NCBI GenBank assembly: GCA_902577285.1
Contig: CACGYL010000002.1
Span: 1-64,000, forward strand
Length of the DNA: 64,000 nt
Reading direction: 5' to 3'
Source: an uncultured Pelagibacteraceae bacterium
GTDB lineage: Bacteria; Pseudomonadota; Alphaproteobacteria; Pelagibacterales; Pelagibacteraceae
A program made the translations under genes and the position numbers. Of the stretch, positions 47,801 through 61,001 are shown in pieces. How positions within the stretch are numbered: the stretch's first letter is position 1; each line of letters opens with the position of its first letter. A model generated the notes under the pieces. The model was not told the DNA's origin, searched no databases, and saw nothing but the letters and a program-made list of their open reading frames with translations.

Positions 47801-48213
47801 ATAACACCACCAAACTTCGAGGTTCCTGCTAAGTTTACATGCTTTAAAGCATCTCCTGCTCTATCAACTCCTGGACCTTTACCATACCAAATGCCGAATA
47901 CACCATCATATTTATCTTTTTTTCTGAGATTAACTTGTTGTGTGCCCCACAAAGAAGTTGCTGCGAGTTCCTCATTAATTCCAGGTTGAAAGAAAATATT
48001 ATTTTCGTTTAAATATTTTTTATTTTTTATTATTTGTTGATCATAACCACCTAGGGGTGAGCCTCTGTAACCAGAAATATAGCACGCAGTGTTTAGATTT
48101 TTTTTTTTATCTCTTCTAGCTTGAACGATAGGAACTCTGACTAATGCTTGGGCACCAGTTAAAAATCTAGTACCTTCACTTAATTTATATTTATCCTCAA
48201 GTTTAATATCCAC
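44794..48213 (-). CDS. Fused indolepyruvate ferredoxin oxidoreductase family protein
   Basis: [131 protein letters not shown]. Confidence 0.94.
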   Translation of the reverse strand: [1139 protein letters not shown]

Positions 48214-48227
48214 ACTATATAACTTTA

Positions 48228-49469
48228 CTATGCAAACCTGACTGAACTATATGGTTTTAAATCCATATTAGTATTTTCATTTGCAATCATCCCTGAAACT
48301 ATTTTTCCAGATATTGCACCTAAAGTCCATCCTAAATGGTGATGGCCAAATGAATAATATACATTTTCATAATTTTTAGATGGCCCAATTACCGGCAAAA
48401 AGTCAGGCAAAGTTGGCCTAAAACCAAGCCACTCATCTTTATGTTCTGGTAATCCATCCAGCATTTCTTTAGCGTTTATAATTAAATTTTTTATTCTATT
48501 TTTTGATGGTGCATTATCTAAACCTCCAAACTCAACTGTACCAACTACCCTTAATCCTTGGTCCATTGGAGACATACCAAAACCTCTATTAGAATTTACA
48601 ACTGGCCTAGAAATTAAATGATCAAAATCTTTAAAATGAACATGATATCCTCTTTCAGTATCAAGTGGAATACTTTCATGCAGTTTGTCAGTAAGTCTTT
48701 TTGAAAATGCTCCACAAGCAATTACTAATTTATCAAATACAAATCTTTGAGTTTCGGATCTTAATACTGGTTTACTTTCATCAAAGTTTAAATCTTGAAT
48801 GTTCAATTTAAGAAATTTTCCACCTTTTTTAATAAAATTTTCAAATAACTTAATTAAAATTTTTTTTGGATTCCTTGCATGCCTAGCATAATCATAAAAT
48901 ACTCCACCAGAATAAATAGGTTTTAAGTTGGGCTCTAAGTCATGAATTTCTTTTTTATTTACTATTTGCTGTTTTACTCCTAATTCTTCTCTAATTTTTA
49001 TTTCTAAATCTCTACTTTTTAAATTCTTCTCATTCCAAATATAAAGTATTCCATTATTTTCAACTAAGCCCTCTAAATTTATTTCATCAAAAAGTTCGTC
49101 ATAGGCAATTAATGATTGGTCTAAAATTTGATGCATATATTTTGCAGTATGCATCATTTTATTTTTTGTACAATTAACGACAAATCTTGAAAACCATGGG
49201 ATCATTTTTGGAACATAGTTCCATTTTAAAGCTAGTGGTCCTCTTGAACTCATTAACATTGCTGGCACATCAGATAAAATATCTGGTCTGTTTAATGGCA
49301 CTGAAGCATAAGGTGAGAAATGTCCTGCATTTCCATAAGATGCTGCATTACCCGGCTCATCCCTGTCAAAGAGTATTACTTGATATCCTTTTTTCTGAAG
49401 AAAAAGAGCATTACATACTCCTTGAATGCCTGCACCAATTATACCAATTTTTAAATTTTTATCAGACAT
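48228..49469 (-). CDS. FAD-dependent D-amino acid dehydrogenase-like oxidoreductase (DadA family)
   Basis: KIGIIGAGIQGVCNALFLQKKGYQVILFDRDEPGNAASYGNAGHFSPYASVPLNRPDIL; GFRPTLPDFLPVIGPSKNYENVYYSFGHHHLGWTLGAISGKIVSGMI. Confidence 0.9.
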   Translation of the reverse strand: MSDKNLKIGIIGAGIQGVCNALFLQKKGYQVILFDRDEPGNAASYGNAGHFSPYASVPLNRPDILSDVPAMLMSSRGPLALKWNYVPKMIPWFSRFVVNCTKNKMMHTAKYMHQILDQSLIAYDELFDEINLEGLVENNGILYIWNEKNLKSRDLEIKIREELGVKQQIVNKKEIHDLEPNLKPIYSGGVFYDYARHARNPKKILIKLFENFIKKGGKFLKLNIQDLNFDESKPVLRSETQRFVFDKLVIACGAFSKRLTDKLHESIPLDTERGYHVHFKDFDHLISRPVVNSNRGFGMSPMDQGLRVVGTVEFGGLDNAPSKNRIKNLIINAKEMLDGLPEHKDEWLGFRPTLPDFLPVIGPSKNYENVYYSFGHHHLGWTLGAISGKIVSGMIANENTNMDLKPYSSVRFA

Positions 49470-49546
49470 TTTTTGAAATATAGATTGAGTTGAGTTAAAT
49501 TATATATGATATTTGATCGCGGCTGATATAAAGATATGTAATGAGT

Positions 49547-50674
49547 TTAATTTGACACTATTTCCTTACTATAAATTTTACAACTCATTACAATACTTAG
49601 TCCAATCATAATAGATAACATAGATGAACCTCCATAAGACATAATTGGTAGAGGTGCTCCTACAATTGGTAGTAATCCTACAACCATTGCGATATTAACA
49701 AACACATATAAGAAAAGAGCTGATGAAAAGCCAAAACAGTATAGTTTCGCAAAAAAACTTCTACAAGAAAATCCAATTTTGATAATCCTGTATATCAATA
49801 AAGCATACAAAATTATAAGCAATATTGATCCTAGAAACCCAAATTCCTCTGAAAAAAGAGTAAATATAAAATCTGTATGTTTTTCAGGTAAAAATTCTAG
49901 ATAACTTTGAGTACCTTTTAAAAATCCTTTTCCATACATACCACCGGAACCTATTGCTATCTTGGATTGAATAATTTGATATCCAGCACCTAAAGGGTCT
50001 CTTTCAGGATTAAAAAAAGTCAAAATTCTTGATTTTTGATATGGTTTTAAAATTGAAATTATAAATGGCAGAGAGACAAGAGCAATTAGTCCTGAATAAA
50101 TAAAATATTTAATATTTAAACCTGCCAACCAAATAACAGCTATTCCACTTCCTGCTATTAAAATAGCTGTTCCCAAATCAGGTTGAGTAATGACTAAATA
50201 ACAAGGTATTAACAAAAGTATTATAGGTTGAAGCAAATATTTATAACTTTCGATATCTGCAGTTTGTATACTATGGTAATATCTTGCAAAACTAACAATT
50301 ACTGCAATTTTCATAAGCTCAGATGGTTGAAGATTAAATACAATTAAATTTATCCAACGTTTAGAACCTGAAGCTGAAATTCCAAAAAAAATAACTAACA
50401 ATAAAAGTAAAAGTCCTAATAAATAAAATATATATGCCTGCCTATACCAAGTTGAAACTCTTATAAATGACAAAGCTAAGAATAATAAAAAAAAAGAGAC
50501 TAATCTTATTAAATGGTTTTTTGTATAAAAAGAAAACTCTCCACCTTCTGTTGAATAAATTGAAAAAACACTAACAGCTCCAATTAATAAAACTAATAAA
50601 ATTAAAAAATAATCAACATATTTTAGTTTGTCAAAAAAAGAGTAATTTGAGGAATTTAATGACGAGGATATCAT
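49547..50674 (-). CDS. rodA: Rod shape-determining protein RodA
   Basis: SGSKRWINLIVFNLQPSELMKIAVIVSFARYYH, QPDLGTAILIAGSGIAVIWLAGL, GKGFLKGTQSYLEFLPEKHTDFIFTLFSEEFGFLGS. Confidence 0.96.
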   Translation of the reverse strand: MISSSLNSSNYSFFDKLKYVDYFLILLVLLIGAVSVFSIYSTEGGEFSFYTKNHLIRLVSFFLLFLALSFIRVSTWYRQAYIFYLLGLLLLLLVIFFGISASGSKRWINLIVFNLQPSELMKIAVIVSFARYYHSIQTADIESYKYLLQPIILLLIPCYLVITQPDLGTAILIAGSGIAVIWLAGLNIKYFIYSGLIALVSLPFIISILKPYQKSRILTFFNPERDPLGAGYQIIQSKIAIGSGGMYGKGFLKGTQSYLEFLPEKHTDFIFTLFSEEFGFLGSILLIILYALLIYRIIKIGFSCRSFFAKLYCFGFSSALFLYVFVNIAMVVGLLPIVGAPLPIMSYGGSSMLSIMIGLSIVMSCKIYSKEIVSN

Positions 50675-52617
50675 TAGATACTCTTAAGTTCCTTTCTTTT
50701 GATTTCTCTATCTTTGTCTCTATCAATTATTTTTTTAATCAACTTGTTAGCCAACGGTGCTGCAGCTTTACTTCCAGATCCACCATGTTCAACTAAAACA
50801 CTAATTGCATATTTTGGTTTATCATAAGGGGCAAATGCAACGAATAATGCATGATCTCTATTTTTGTACTCAATTTCAGATGTATCTAAATCTAATTCTC
50901 TGTCCTTTTCTGTAATTCTTCTTACCTGAGAGGTTCCTGTTTTTCCAGCATATCTGTATTTTTTATCTTTATGTCTTGATCTGAATGATGTTCCAAATTG
51001 CTCATTTGTTGATCCATACATTGCATCAAGAACAATTTTTATATTTTTAGGATTTTTATATAATTTTTCATAAAGATTTATATCTCTTTCTTGTAATACG
51101 TTTTTTTCAATAGGTTTATTTTTCGCATATTGTATCTTAGATAAAATTTCTTCGTAATTAAAACTATTATTATAAATTATGTTTGGTTTTATTTTAAATC
51201 CACCATTTGCTAATTGAGCGGTCATCAAACAAAGTTGCAGAGGAGTTGTTTGTATATAACCTTGGCCTATTCCTGTTATCACAGTCTCTCCAAGATACCA
51301 AGATTGTTCTAGAACTTGTTTTTTCCATTTTGTCGACGGGACAAGTCCCTTTTTTTCCTCTGGGAATATATTTTCTAATACTTTTGAGCCAAGGCCGTAT
51401 CTTTTTGCTATAATTGATAATTTATCAACTCCAAGCAATCTTGCTACTTCATAGAAATAAATATCACATGATTGCTTAATTGCATTTCTTAAACTCATTA
51501 TTCCATGTCCATCTTTTTTCCAACAATGATATTTTTGTCCATATAATTCGTATGGATGGTCATGTCCCTTACATTTAACTTTTAGTTTTGGATTTATAAT
51601 ACCGTACTCTAAAGCTGCGAGAGCTACTAACGGTTTTATAGTAGATCCTGGAGAGTATAAGCCTGCTATTGATTTATTAACCAAAGGTCTTAGTTTGTTG
51701 TTTTTAATTGCATTCCAATCTTTTTTGTTAATGCCATATGTAAATTTGTTTGGATCATAAGTTGGCGATGATGCAAGTGCAATTATTTCACCACTGAAAA
51801 TATCCATAGCACAAATAGAGCCTGCTTTATTATCAAGAAGTTTTTGAGCAAGTCTTTGAACCTCTATATCAATAGTTGTTCTAAGGTTTTCTCCTTGTGT
51901 CTCCTTTTTATAACTGATTTCTCTAATTTTTTTTCCCGAGGAGTTTACTTCAAATCTTTTTATTCCATAATTTCCAATTAATATTTGGTCAGTTGAATTT
52001 TCAATCCCAATTTTTCCAACTTTTAAGCCAGGAACAAAATTTTCCTCAATTTTTTTATTCTTCGTGATATCATCTGCGCTCGCCTCACCGACGTAACCAA
52101 TTATATGAACTAAATCATTTGAATAAGGGTAATATCTAGAAGTAGATAAAACCGGTTTAGCTCCCTCAATTTCGTGTAGATATAGATTTAATTTTGAAAA
52201 TTTTTCCCAAGATAAATTTTCAGATATCAAGATGGAATCCCAAGATTTAATTTTTTGTTTTTTTTCATAAATTTTACTTAATTCATCATTAGTTAAACCA
52301 ATTATATTTTTTAATTTAAATATTGAACTATTAAAATCTTTTGTTTCATCTAAAGACAGATACACTTGATAAACTCTTTTATTGTCTGCAATTATATTAT
52401 TATAAAAGTCTGTAATTACACCCCGTTTTGGTGGTGTCTTCCATTCTCTAAATCTATTATTATCAGACAAAGTTTCATATTTTGTTTTTTCAGATATCTG
52501 AAGGTTATATAATTTTGAAGTTATTAATCCTAATAATCCAACTTTTGCTGACCCAAGAATAAAAAGTCTTCTATTAATAGTTTTATTTTTATCTAAATTA
52601 CTGTTTCTTTTTATCAT
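50674..52617 (-). CDS. mrdA: Penicillin-binding protein 2
   Basis: KTPPKRGVITDFYNNIIADNKRVYQVYL, SIAGLYSPGSTIKPLVALAALEYG (SxxK motif), KTGTSQVRRITE. Confidence 0.96.
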   Translation of the reverse strand: MIKRNSNLDKNKTINRRLFILGSAKVGLLGLITSKLYNLQISEKTKYETLSDNNRFREWKTPPKRGVITDFYNNIIADNKRVYQVYLSLDETKDFNSSIFKLKNIIGLTNDELSKIYEKKQKIKSWDSILISENLSWEKFSKLNLYLHEIEGAKPVLSTSRYYPYSNDLVHIIGYVGEASADDITKNKKIEENFVPGLKVGKIGIENSTDQILIGNYGIKRFEVNSSGKKIREISYKKETQGENLRTTIDIEVQRLAQKLLDNKAGSICAMDIFSGEIIALASSPTYDPNKFTYGINKKDWNAIKNNKLRPLVNKSIAGLYSPGSTIKPLVALAALEYGIINPKLKVKCKGHDHPYELYGQKYHCWKKDGHGIMSLRNAIKQSCDIYFYEVARLLGVDKLSIIAKRYGLGSKVLENIFPEEKKGLVPSTKWKKQVLEQSWYLGETVITGIGQGYIQTTPLQLCLMTAQLANGGFKIKPNIIYNNSFNYEEILSKIQYAKNKPIEKNVLQERDINLYEKLYKNPKNIKIVLDAMYGSTNEQFGTSFRSRHKDKKYRYAGKTGTSQVRRITEKDRELDLDTSEIEYKNRDHALFVAFAPYDKPKYAISVLVEHGGSGSKAAAPLANKLIKKIIDRDKDREIKRKELKSI

Positions 52618-53125
52618 TAATTCTTATTTGAACAATATTATCAATCCAACTCAGTATTTTAGCAAGTACAGGATAAATTAGAAATGTTGCAAACAATCCT
52701 AATAACAAGCCGTTATATACAATCGGAATATTAAATATGTATACTAATATAATATAATTTATCGATCCTACAATTAAAATTGAAATTAAAAAAAATACCC
52801 AATCATAAATTAAATTTTGCAATATTATCCTTCTTCTAACAAAAGCTGTTAACACACAAATTAATAGATATTCAAATGAGGAAATTCCTAAAGGATTATT
52901 TTGAATTACATCATTCAATATACCTGCTAAAAAAATAAATCCATATCCGAAATATTCAGGTCTTTTTAAACTCCAAAAAAAAACTATTAAATAACTTATT
53001 TTTAAACTTAAAAAATTTTCATCATAAATAAAATTATATTTTGAATTTGAAAGTACAGATATGAATAAAATTATGACTGGAAAGATTGCTAGAAACTTTG
53101 AATAACTTTTATTTATAATACTCAC
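52598..53125 (-). CDS. mreD: Rod shape-determining protein MreD
   Basis: Multi-TM 175 aa ORF between mreC and mrdA; FLAGILNDVIQNNPLGISSFEYLLICVLTAFVRRRIIL. Confidence 0.85.
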   Translation of the reverse strand: MSIINKSYSKFLAIFPVIILFISVLSNSKYNFIYDENFLSLKISYLIVFFWSLKRPEYFGYGFIFLAGILNDVIQNNPLGISSFEYLLICVLTAFVRRRIILQNLIYDWVFFLISILIVGSINYIILVYIFNIPIVYNGLLLGLFATFLIYPVLAKILSWIDNIVQIRINDKKKQ

Positions 53126-53964
53126 TTTTTGTAATAAACCTTCACAAAATTAATTTGGGTAAAATCTGTAAAGTAATCTACTTTAATCAAATTGTTTTCC
53201 AGAATAATTTTTCCAACAGGTATGCCTGATGAAATTACTCCATCAGATCCAGACGTATAAACTATACTACCTTCTTTAATTTTATTATTTTCAGGCAAAT
53301 ATTCAATTTCGCCTAACTCATTATTTCCAGTACCTGATAAAATTGCACTTATAGAACCAGGCTCAATTATAACAGGAATTTTACTATTTAAATCACTTAT
53401 GAGTAATATTCTTGAAGTGAAATAGTTTGAGTCTACTATCTTTCCTATAAAGAAAGAGTCACTTCTAACCGCAGCGCCTAATTTTATTCCATGTTTAAAA
53501 CCTTTATTTATTAACAATGATCTTAAATATGGACTCTTCTGATCTAATAATACTTTAGTTATATAGAATTCATCATTATAAAGATTTTTTTCATTTATAA
53601 GTTTTTTTAATCTTTGGTTTTCTTCTTTAAAAAAATTGTTTTCCAACATTAAGTTTTGTTTTTTTATTTCTACTTTTTTTAACTTTTCATATTCCTCATA
53701 CATATTGAAATGATTGATTACTGTGGAATATGTTTTTGAAATTGATTTAAAAGGAATAGAAGCAACATATGAAGATTTTATAATAACATCTTTAGTAATC
53801 ATCCTTATCTGGTTTACAGGACCAGATTTAAAGTACTCCAAAGAAAGAATAAGTATTGAAATTATAATAAGAGTTAATAGAGAAAATTTTTGTCTATTCC
53901 CTTTATTTAAAAAGACAGAACGAGCAGATATAATGAAATCATCTCTGCCCATCTCTCTAGACAT
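53122..53964 (-). CDS. mreC: Rod shape-determining protein MreC
   Basis: N-terminal TM, coiled coil, then AAVRSDSFFIGKIVDSNYFTSRILLISDLNSKIPVIIE; GELGEIEYLPENNKIKEGSIVYTSGSDGVISSGIPVGKI-like; downstream of mreB. Confidence 0.92.
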   Translation of the reverse strand: MSREMGRDDFIISARSVFLNKGNRQKFSLLTLIIISILILSLEYFKSGPVNQIRMITKDVIIKSSYVASIPFKSISKTYSTVINHFNMYEEYEKLKKVEIKKQNLMLENNFFKEENQRLKKLINEKNLYNDEFYITKVLLDQKSPYLRSLLINKGFKHGIKLGAAVRSDSFFIGKIVDSNYFTSRILLISDLNSKIPVIIEPGSISAILSGTGNNELGEIEYLPENNKIKEGSIVYTSGSDGVISSGIPVGKIILENNLIKVDYFTDFTQINFVKVYYKK

Positions 53965-53969
53965 TTTAA

Positions 53970-56593
<2,624 letters not shown>

Positions 56594-56640
56594 TTTATTA
56601 ATTTAAGCTTAGCATCATACATGCTCACGCTCAGATTGCA

Positions 56641-56665
56641 AAATAAATTGGCTAATTTATGCCAA
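56641..56665 (-). terminator. Weak terminator-like hairpin downstream of ilvC
   Basis: Minus strand TTGGC-ATAAATTA-GCCAA followed by TTTATTT; only a 5 bp stem. Confidence 0.35.
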
Positions 56666-56680
56666 AAAATAGTAATCGAT

Positions 56681-57718
<1,038 letters not shown>

Positions 57719-58267
57719 TTATTTAAATACATCTGATCCTCTAGTCATGGCAACAGCACCCGTTCTAGAAACACTTACTAAACCAAATTTTGTTAAATTC
57801 TTTGACATTTTATCTATTTCTCTTCTTAAAGCTGTGATTTGAATAACTTTTGATTTTTTTGTTTCATCCAATATGACAGGATTGAAGTTTTTGCACGCTT
57901 TAAAAGCTTTTATTAATTTTTCGTTATTAGCAACAAATTTAAATAGAGCCATTTCTTTAAAAATAACATTTTTATCTTCTCTTTTAAAATCAGCAACTTT
58001 GTGGACAGGTACCAATTTTTTTAGTTGAAGTTTAATTTGGTCAACTACCTGAGGCGTTCCAGTTGTAACTATTGTAATTCTTGATATATTTTCCTTTTGA
58101 TCCACCTCAGCAACAGCTAAAGACTCTATATTATAACCTCTTCCAGAAAAAAGCCCTACTACTCTTGCTAAAACTCCAGCTTCGTTGTCTACCCAAACTA
58201 CTATTATGTGGGTATCGTTTTTCTGTTTTTTTCCAGCTATACTATAAGCTGATTTTGAGTTAGCCAT
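57719..58267 (-). CDS. ilvN: Acetolactate synthase small subunit
   Basis: HIIVVWVDNEAGVLARVVGLFSGRGYNIESLAVAEVDQKENISRITIVTTG. Confidence 0.96.
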   Translation of the reverse strand: MANSKSAYSIAGKKQKNDTHIIVVWVDNEAGVLARVVGLFSGRGYNIESLAVAEVDQKENISRITIVTTGTPQVVDQIKLQLKKLVPVHKVADFKREDKNVIFKEMALFKFVANNEKLIKAFKACKNFNPVILDETKKSKVIQITALRREIDKMSKNLTKFGLVSVSRTGAVAMTRGSDVFK

Positions 58268-58268
58268 C

Positions 58269-60035
58269 TTAAACTAAAGTTCTTCCTTTTCCTGTGATTT
58301 TTTTATCTTTTTGATCTTTGGGACCTAGTAACATTTGATTATGCGGTTTTCCAGATGGTATCATTGGGAAGCAATTTTCTTGTTTGTCTACAAGACAATC
58401 AAATATTACTGGTCTATCAGTATTTAACATATCAATAATCTTGTCATCTAATTCCTCTGGTGTTTTTGCTCGCATTCCAACACATCCATAAGCTTCAGCC
58501 ATTTTAACAAAGTCCGGTAACGCTGCTGTGTAACTCTCAGAATAATTTTTATCATGAAGTAATTCTTGCCATTGCCTTACCATGCCCATGTACTCATTAT
58601 TTAAAATAAATATTTTTATTGGTAGATTATACTGAACTGCAGTAGACATTTCTTGCATAGTCATTAAGACTGAAGCTTCACCAGCAATATCAACAACTAA
58701 TTTTTTAGGATGCGCTATCTGAACTCCAACCGCAGCAGGCAAGCCATATCCCATGGTTCCTAGCCCACCTGAGGTCATCCACCTATTAGGTTTATTGAAC
58801 TTGTAGTGTTGAGCAGCCCACATTTGATGTTGACCAACCTCGGTTGTAATATAGGTATCTCTATCTTTTGTAAGTTCATATAATCTTTCAATCGCATATT
58901 GAGGTTTAATTGTCTCCTCGCTCCCAATATAATCTAAAGAACGTTTAGATCTCCACTTTTGAATTTTTTCCCACCAATTGGATATTTGATGTTTATTTGA
59001 TTTAGAAAAATTCTTTTTTGATTTTTTTAAAGTTTTAAGTGTGGATGTTAAAACTGACTTAATATCTCCAACTATTGGTAAGTCCACCTTAACATTTTTA
59101 TTAATAGATGATGGATCAATATCTATATGAACTTTTTTTGATTTAGGTGAGAATTCATCAATCTTACCAGTAATCCTATCATCAAATCTTGCCCCAATAT
59201 TTATCATAAGATCGCAACTGTACATTGCATTATTAGCTTCATAGGTTCCATGCATACCCAACATTCCTAAAAATTGATTATCATCAGCAGGGAAACAACC
59301 AAGACCCTGTAATGTTGAGGTTATAGGGAAACCAGTTGCATATACAAGTTCTCTTAAAAGTTCACTCGCCTTTGGTCCTGAATTAATTACCCCACCGCCT
59401 GTATAAAAAATTGGCTTTTTTGCCTTACTAATTAATTTAATTAATTCATCTATATTTTTTTGAGAAAAATTATCATGAGATTTACCATTTAACTTTTTTA
59501 CTTTTCGATAATTTTTATATTTTGTCTTTTGAAACTGTATATCCTTTGGAATATCAACTAACACTGGTCCTGGTCTACCAGTAGTAGCTACTTCAAAAGC
59601 TTTATGCATTATCTCTGCTAGATCATTTATGTCTTTAACTAACCAGTTATGTTTAGTGCAAGGTCGAGTAATTCCTGTTGTATCGCACTCTTGGAATGCG
59701 TCAGTTCCAATTAGATGAGTTGGCACTTGTCCTGTAATACAAACTAATGGTACTGAGTCCATGTAAGCATCTGTTAAAGCAGTAACTGCATTTGTCGCCC
59801 CAGGTCCTGATGTTACTAATAGTACTCCAGGTTTTCCTGAAGATCTTGCGTAACCTTCTGCTGCATGTCCCGCACCTTGCTCGTGCCTTACTAAAATATG
59901 TTTTATAGAGTTAAAATTTTTTAACTCATCATAAATTGGAAGCACTGCTCCTCCTGGATATCCAAAAATATGACTAACGTTTTGGTCTTCTAAACATTTA
60001 AATACAATCTCAGCTCCAGAATATAATTTTGGCAT
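58269..60035 (-). CDS. ilvB: Acetolactate synthase large subunit
   Basis: GAEIVFKCLEDQNVSHIFGYPGGAVLPIYDEL, RHEQGAGHAAEGYARSSGKPGVLLVTSGPGATNAVT, adjacent to ilvN/ilvC. Confidence 0.97.
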   Translation of the reverse strand: MPKLYSGAEIVFKCLEDQNVSHIFGYPGGAVLPIYDELKNFNSIKHILVRHEQGAGHAAEGYARSSGKPGVLLVTSGPGATNAVTALTDAYMDSVPLVCITGQVPTHLIGTDAFQECDTTGITRPCTKHNWLVKDINDLAEIMHKAFEVATTGRPGPVLVDIPKDIQFQKTKYKNYRKVKKLNGKSHDNFSQKNIDELIKLISKAKKPIFYTGGGVINSGPKASELLRELVYATGFPITSTLQGLGCFPADDNQFLGMLGMHGTYEANNAMYSCDLMINIGARFDDRITGKIDEFSPKSKKVHIDIDPSSINKNVKVDLPIVGDIKSVLTSTLKTLKKSKKNFSKSNKHQISNWWEKIQKWRSKRSLDYIGSEETIKPQYAIERLYELTKDRDTYITTEVGQHQMWAAQHYKFNKPNRWMTSGGLGTMGYGLPAAVGVQIAHPKKLVVDIAGEASVLMTMQEMSTAVQYNLPIKIFILNNEYMGMVRQWQELLHDKNYSESYTAALPDFVKMAEAYGCVGMRAKTPEELDDKIIDMLNTDRPVIFDCLVDKQENCFPMIPSGKPHNQMLLGPKDQKDKKITGKGRTLV

Positions 60036-60088
60036 TCAGACAATCTAGCTGAAGTTGTGCTCATTGGTCAAGGTATTGTAGAGATAAA

Positions 60089-60997
60089 TTATAATTTTTT
60101 TATAAATTTAAGCAGCCCTTTAGGATCAAATTTTTGCCAATCACTCATCTGACCTCTAGACCAAGTTCTTTGTCTTTTAGCGTATTGCCTCGTTTTTATT
60201 ACAATATTTAGTTTCATTTCTTTAAATGAAGTTTTTTTATCAATAAAATCTTTGATCTCTCTGATGCCAATCACTTTATTAAGATTATTATCATTCTTTA
60301 AATTCAACTTTTCAAAGTTCTTAACCTCTTCGACTGCCCCATCTTTTATCATTCGATCTACTCTCTTTGAAATTTTGTTTACCAATTTCTCTTTAGGATA
60401 ATCAATATAAATTTTTAAAAATTCATCTTTTTTATATTGTGATTTTGTTTTTTTATACCACTCAAAGATTGATTTTTTTGTAAAGTAAATCACCTCATAA
60501 GCCCTCAAAGATCTTTGGACATCTGTAGGGTCTATCTTATTTTTTATAAATTTATCCTTTTTTAAAAGTTTTAGATAAAATTTTTTTTGTCCTATTTTTG
60601 TTTGCATATTTCTAATTTTATTTCTTATTTTATTAGGAATTTTCGGTATCTTAACCAAACCATCTGTTAATGTTTTAAAGTAAAGACCGGTTCCACCAAC
60701 CAGAATAGGTATTTTGTTTTTATTTCTTATTTCTTTTATTTTTTTTTTAACTAATTTTAACCATTGACCAGTAGAAAATTCATTTTTAACGCTTTTAAAG
60801 CCATATAAATGATGTTTGATTTTATTGTAATTTTCTTTAACCGGTCTGGCTGTCAATATTTTTAATTCTTGGTAGACCTGCATGCTATCTGCATTAATTA
60901 TTTCTCCATTAATTTTTTTAGCAAATTTAATCGCCAATTCGGATTTTCCTGATGCCGTGGGTCCTGATATTAAAATTATTTTGGACTTAAGGTCCAT
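60089..60997 (-). CDS. miaA: tRNA dimethylallyltransferase
   Basis: ILISGPTASGKSELAIKFAKKINGEIINADSMQVYQELKILTARP, PILVGGTGLYFKTLTDG. Confidence 0.97.
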   Translation of the reverse strand: MDLKSKIILISGPTASGKSELAIKFAKKINGEIINADSMQVYQELKILTARPVKENYNKIKHHLYGFKSVKNEFSTGQWLKLVKKKIKEIRNKNKIPILVGGTGLYFKTLTDGLVKIPKIPNKIRNKIRNMQTKIGQKKFYLKLLKKDKFIKNKIDPTDVQRSLRAYEVIYFTKKSIFEWYKKTKSQYKKDEFLKIYIDYPKEKLVNKISKRVDRMIKDGAVEEVKNFEKLNLKNDNNLNKVIGIREIKDFIDKKTSFKEMKLNIVIKTRQYAKRQRTWSRGQMSDWQKFDPKGLLKFIKKL

Positions 60998-61001
60998 TTG
61001 A

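Noticed and set aside
49187-49483. 98 aa plus-strand ORF overlapping the dadA-like start
   Set aside because: Antisense to the FAD-binding N-terminus; no independent support.
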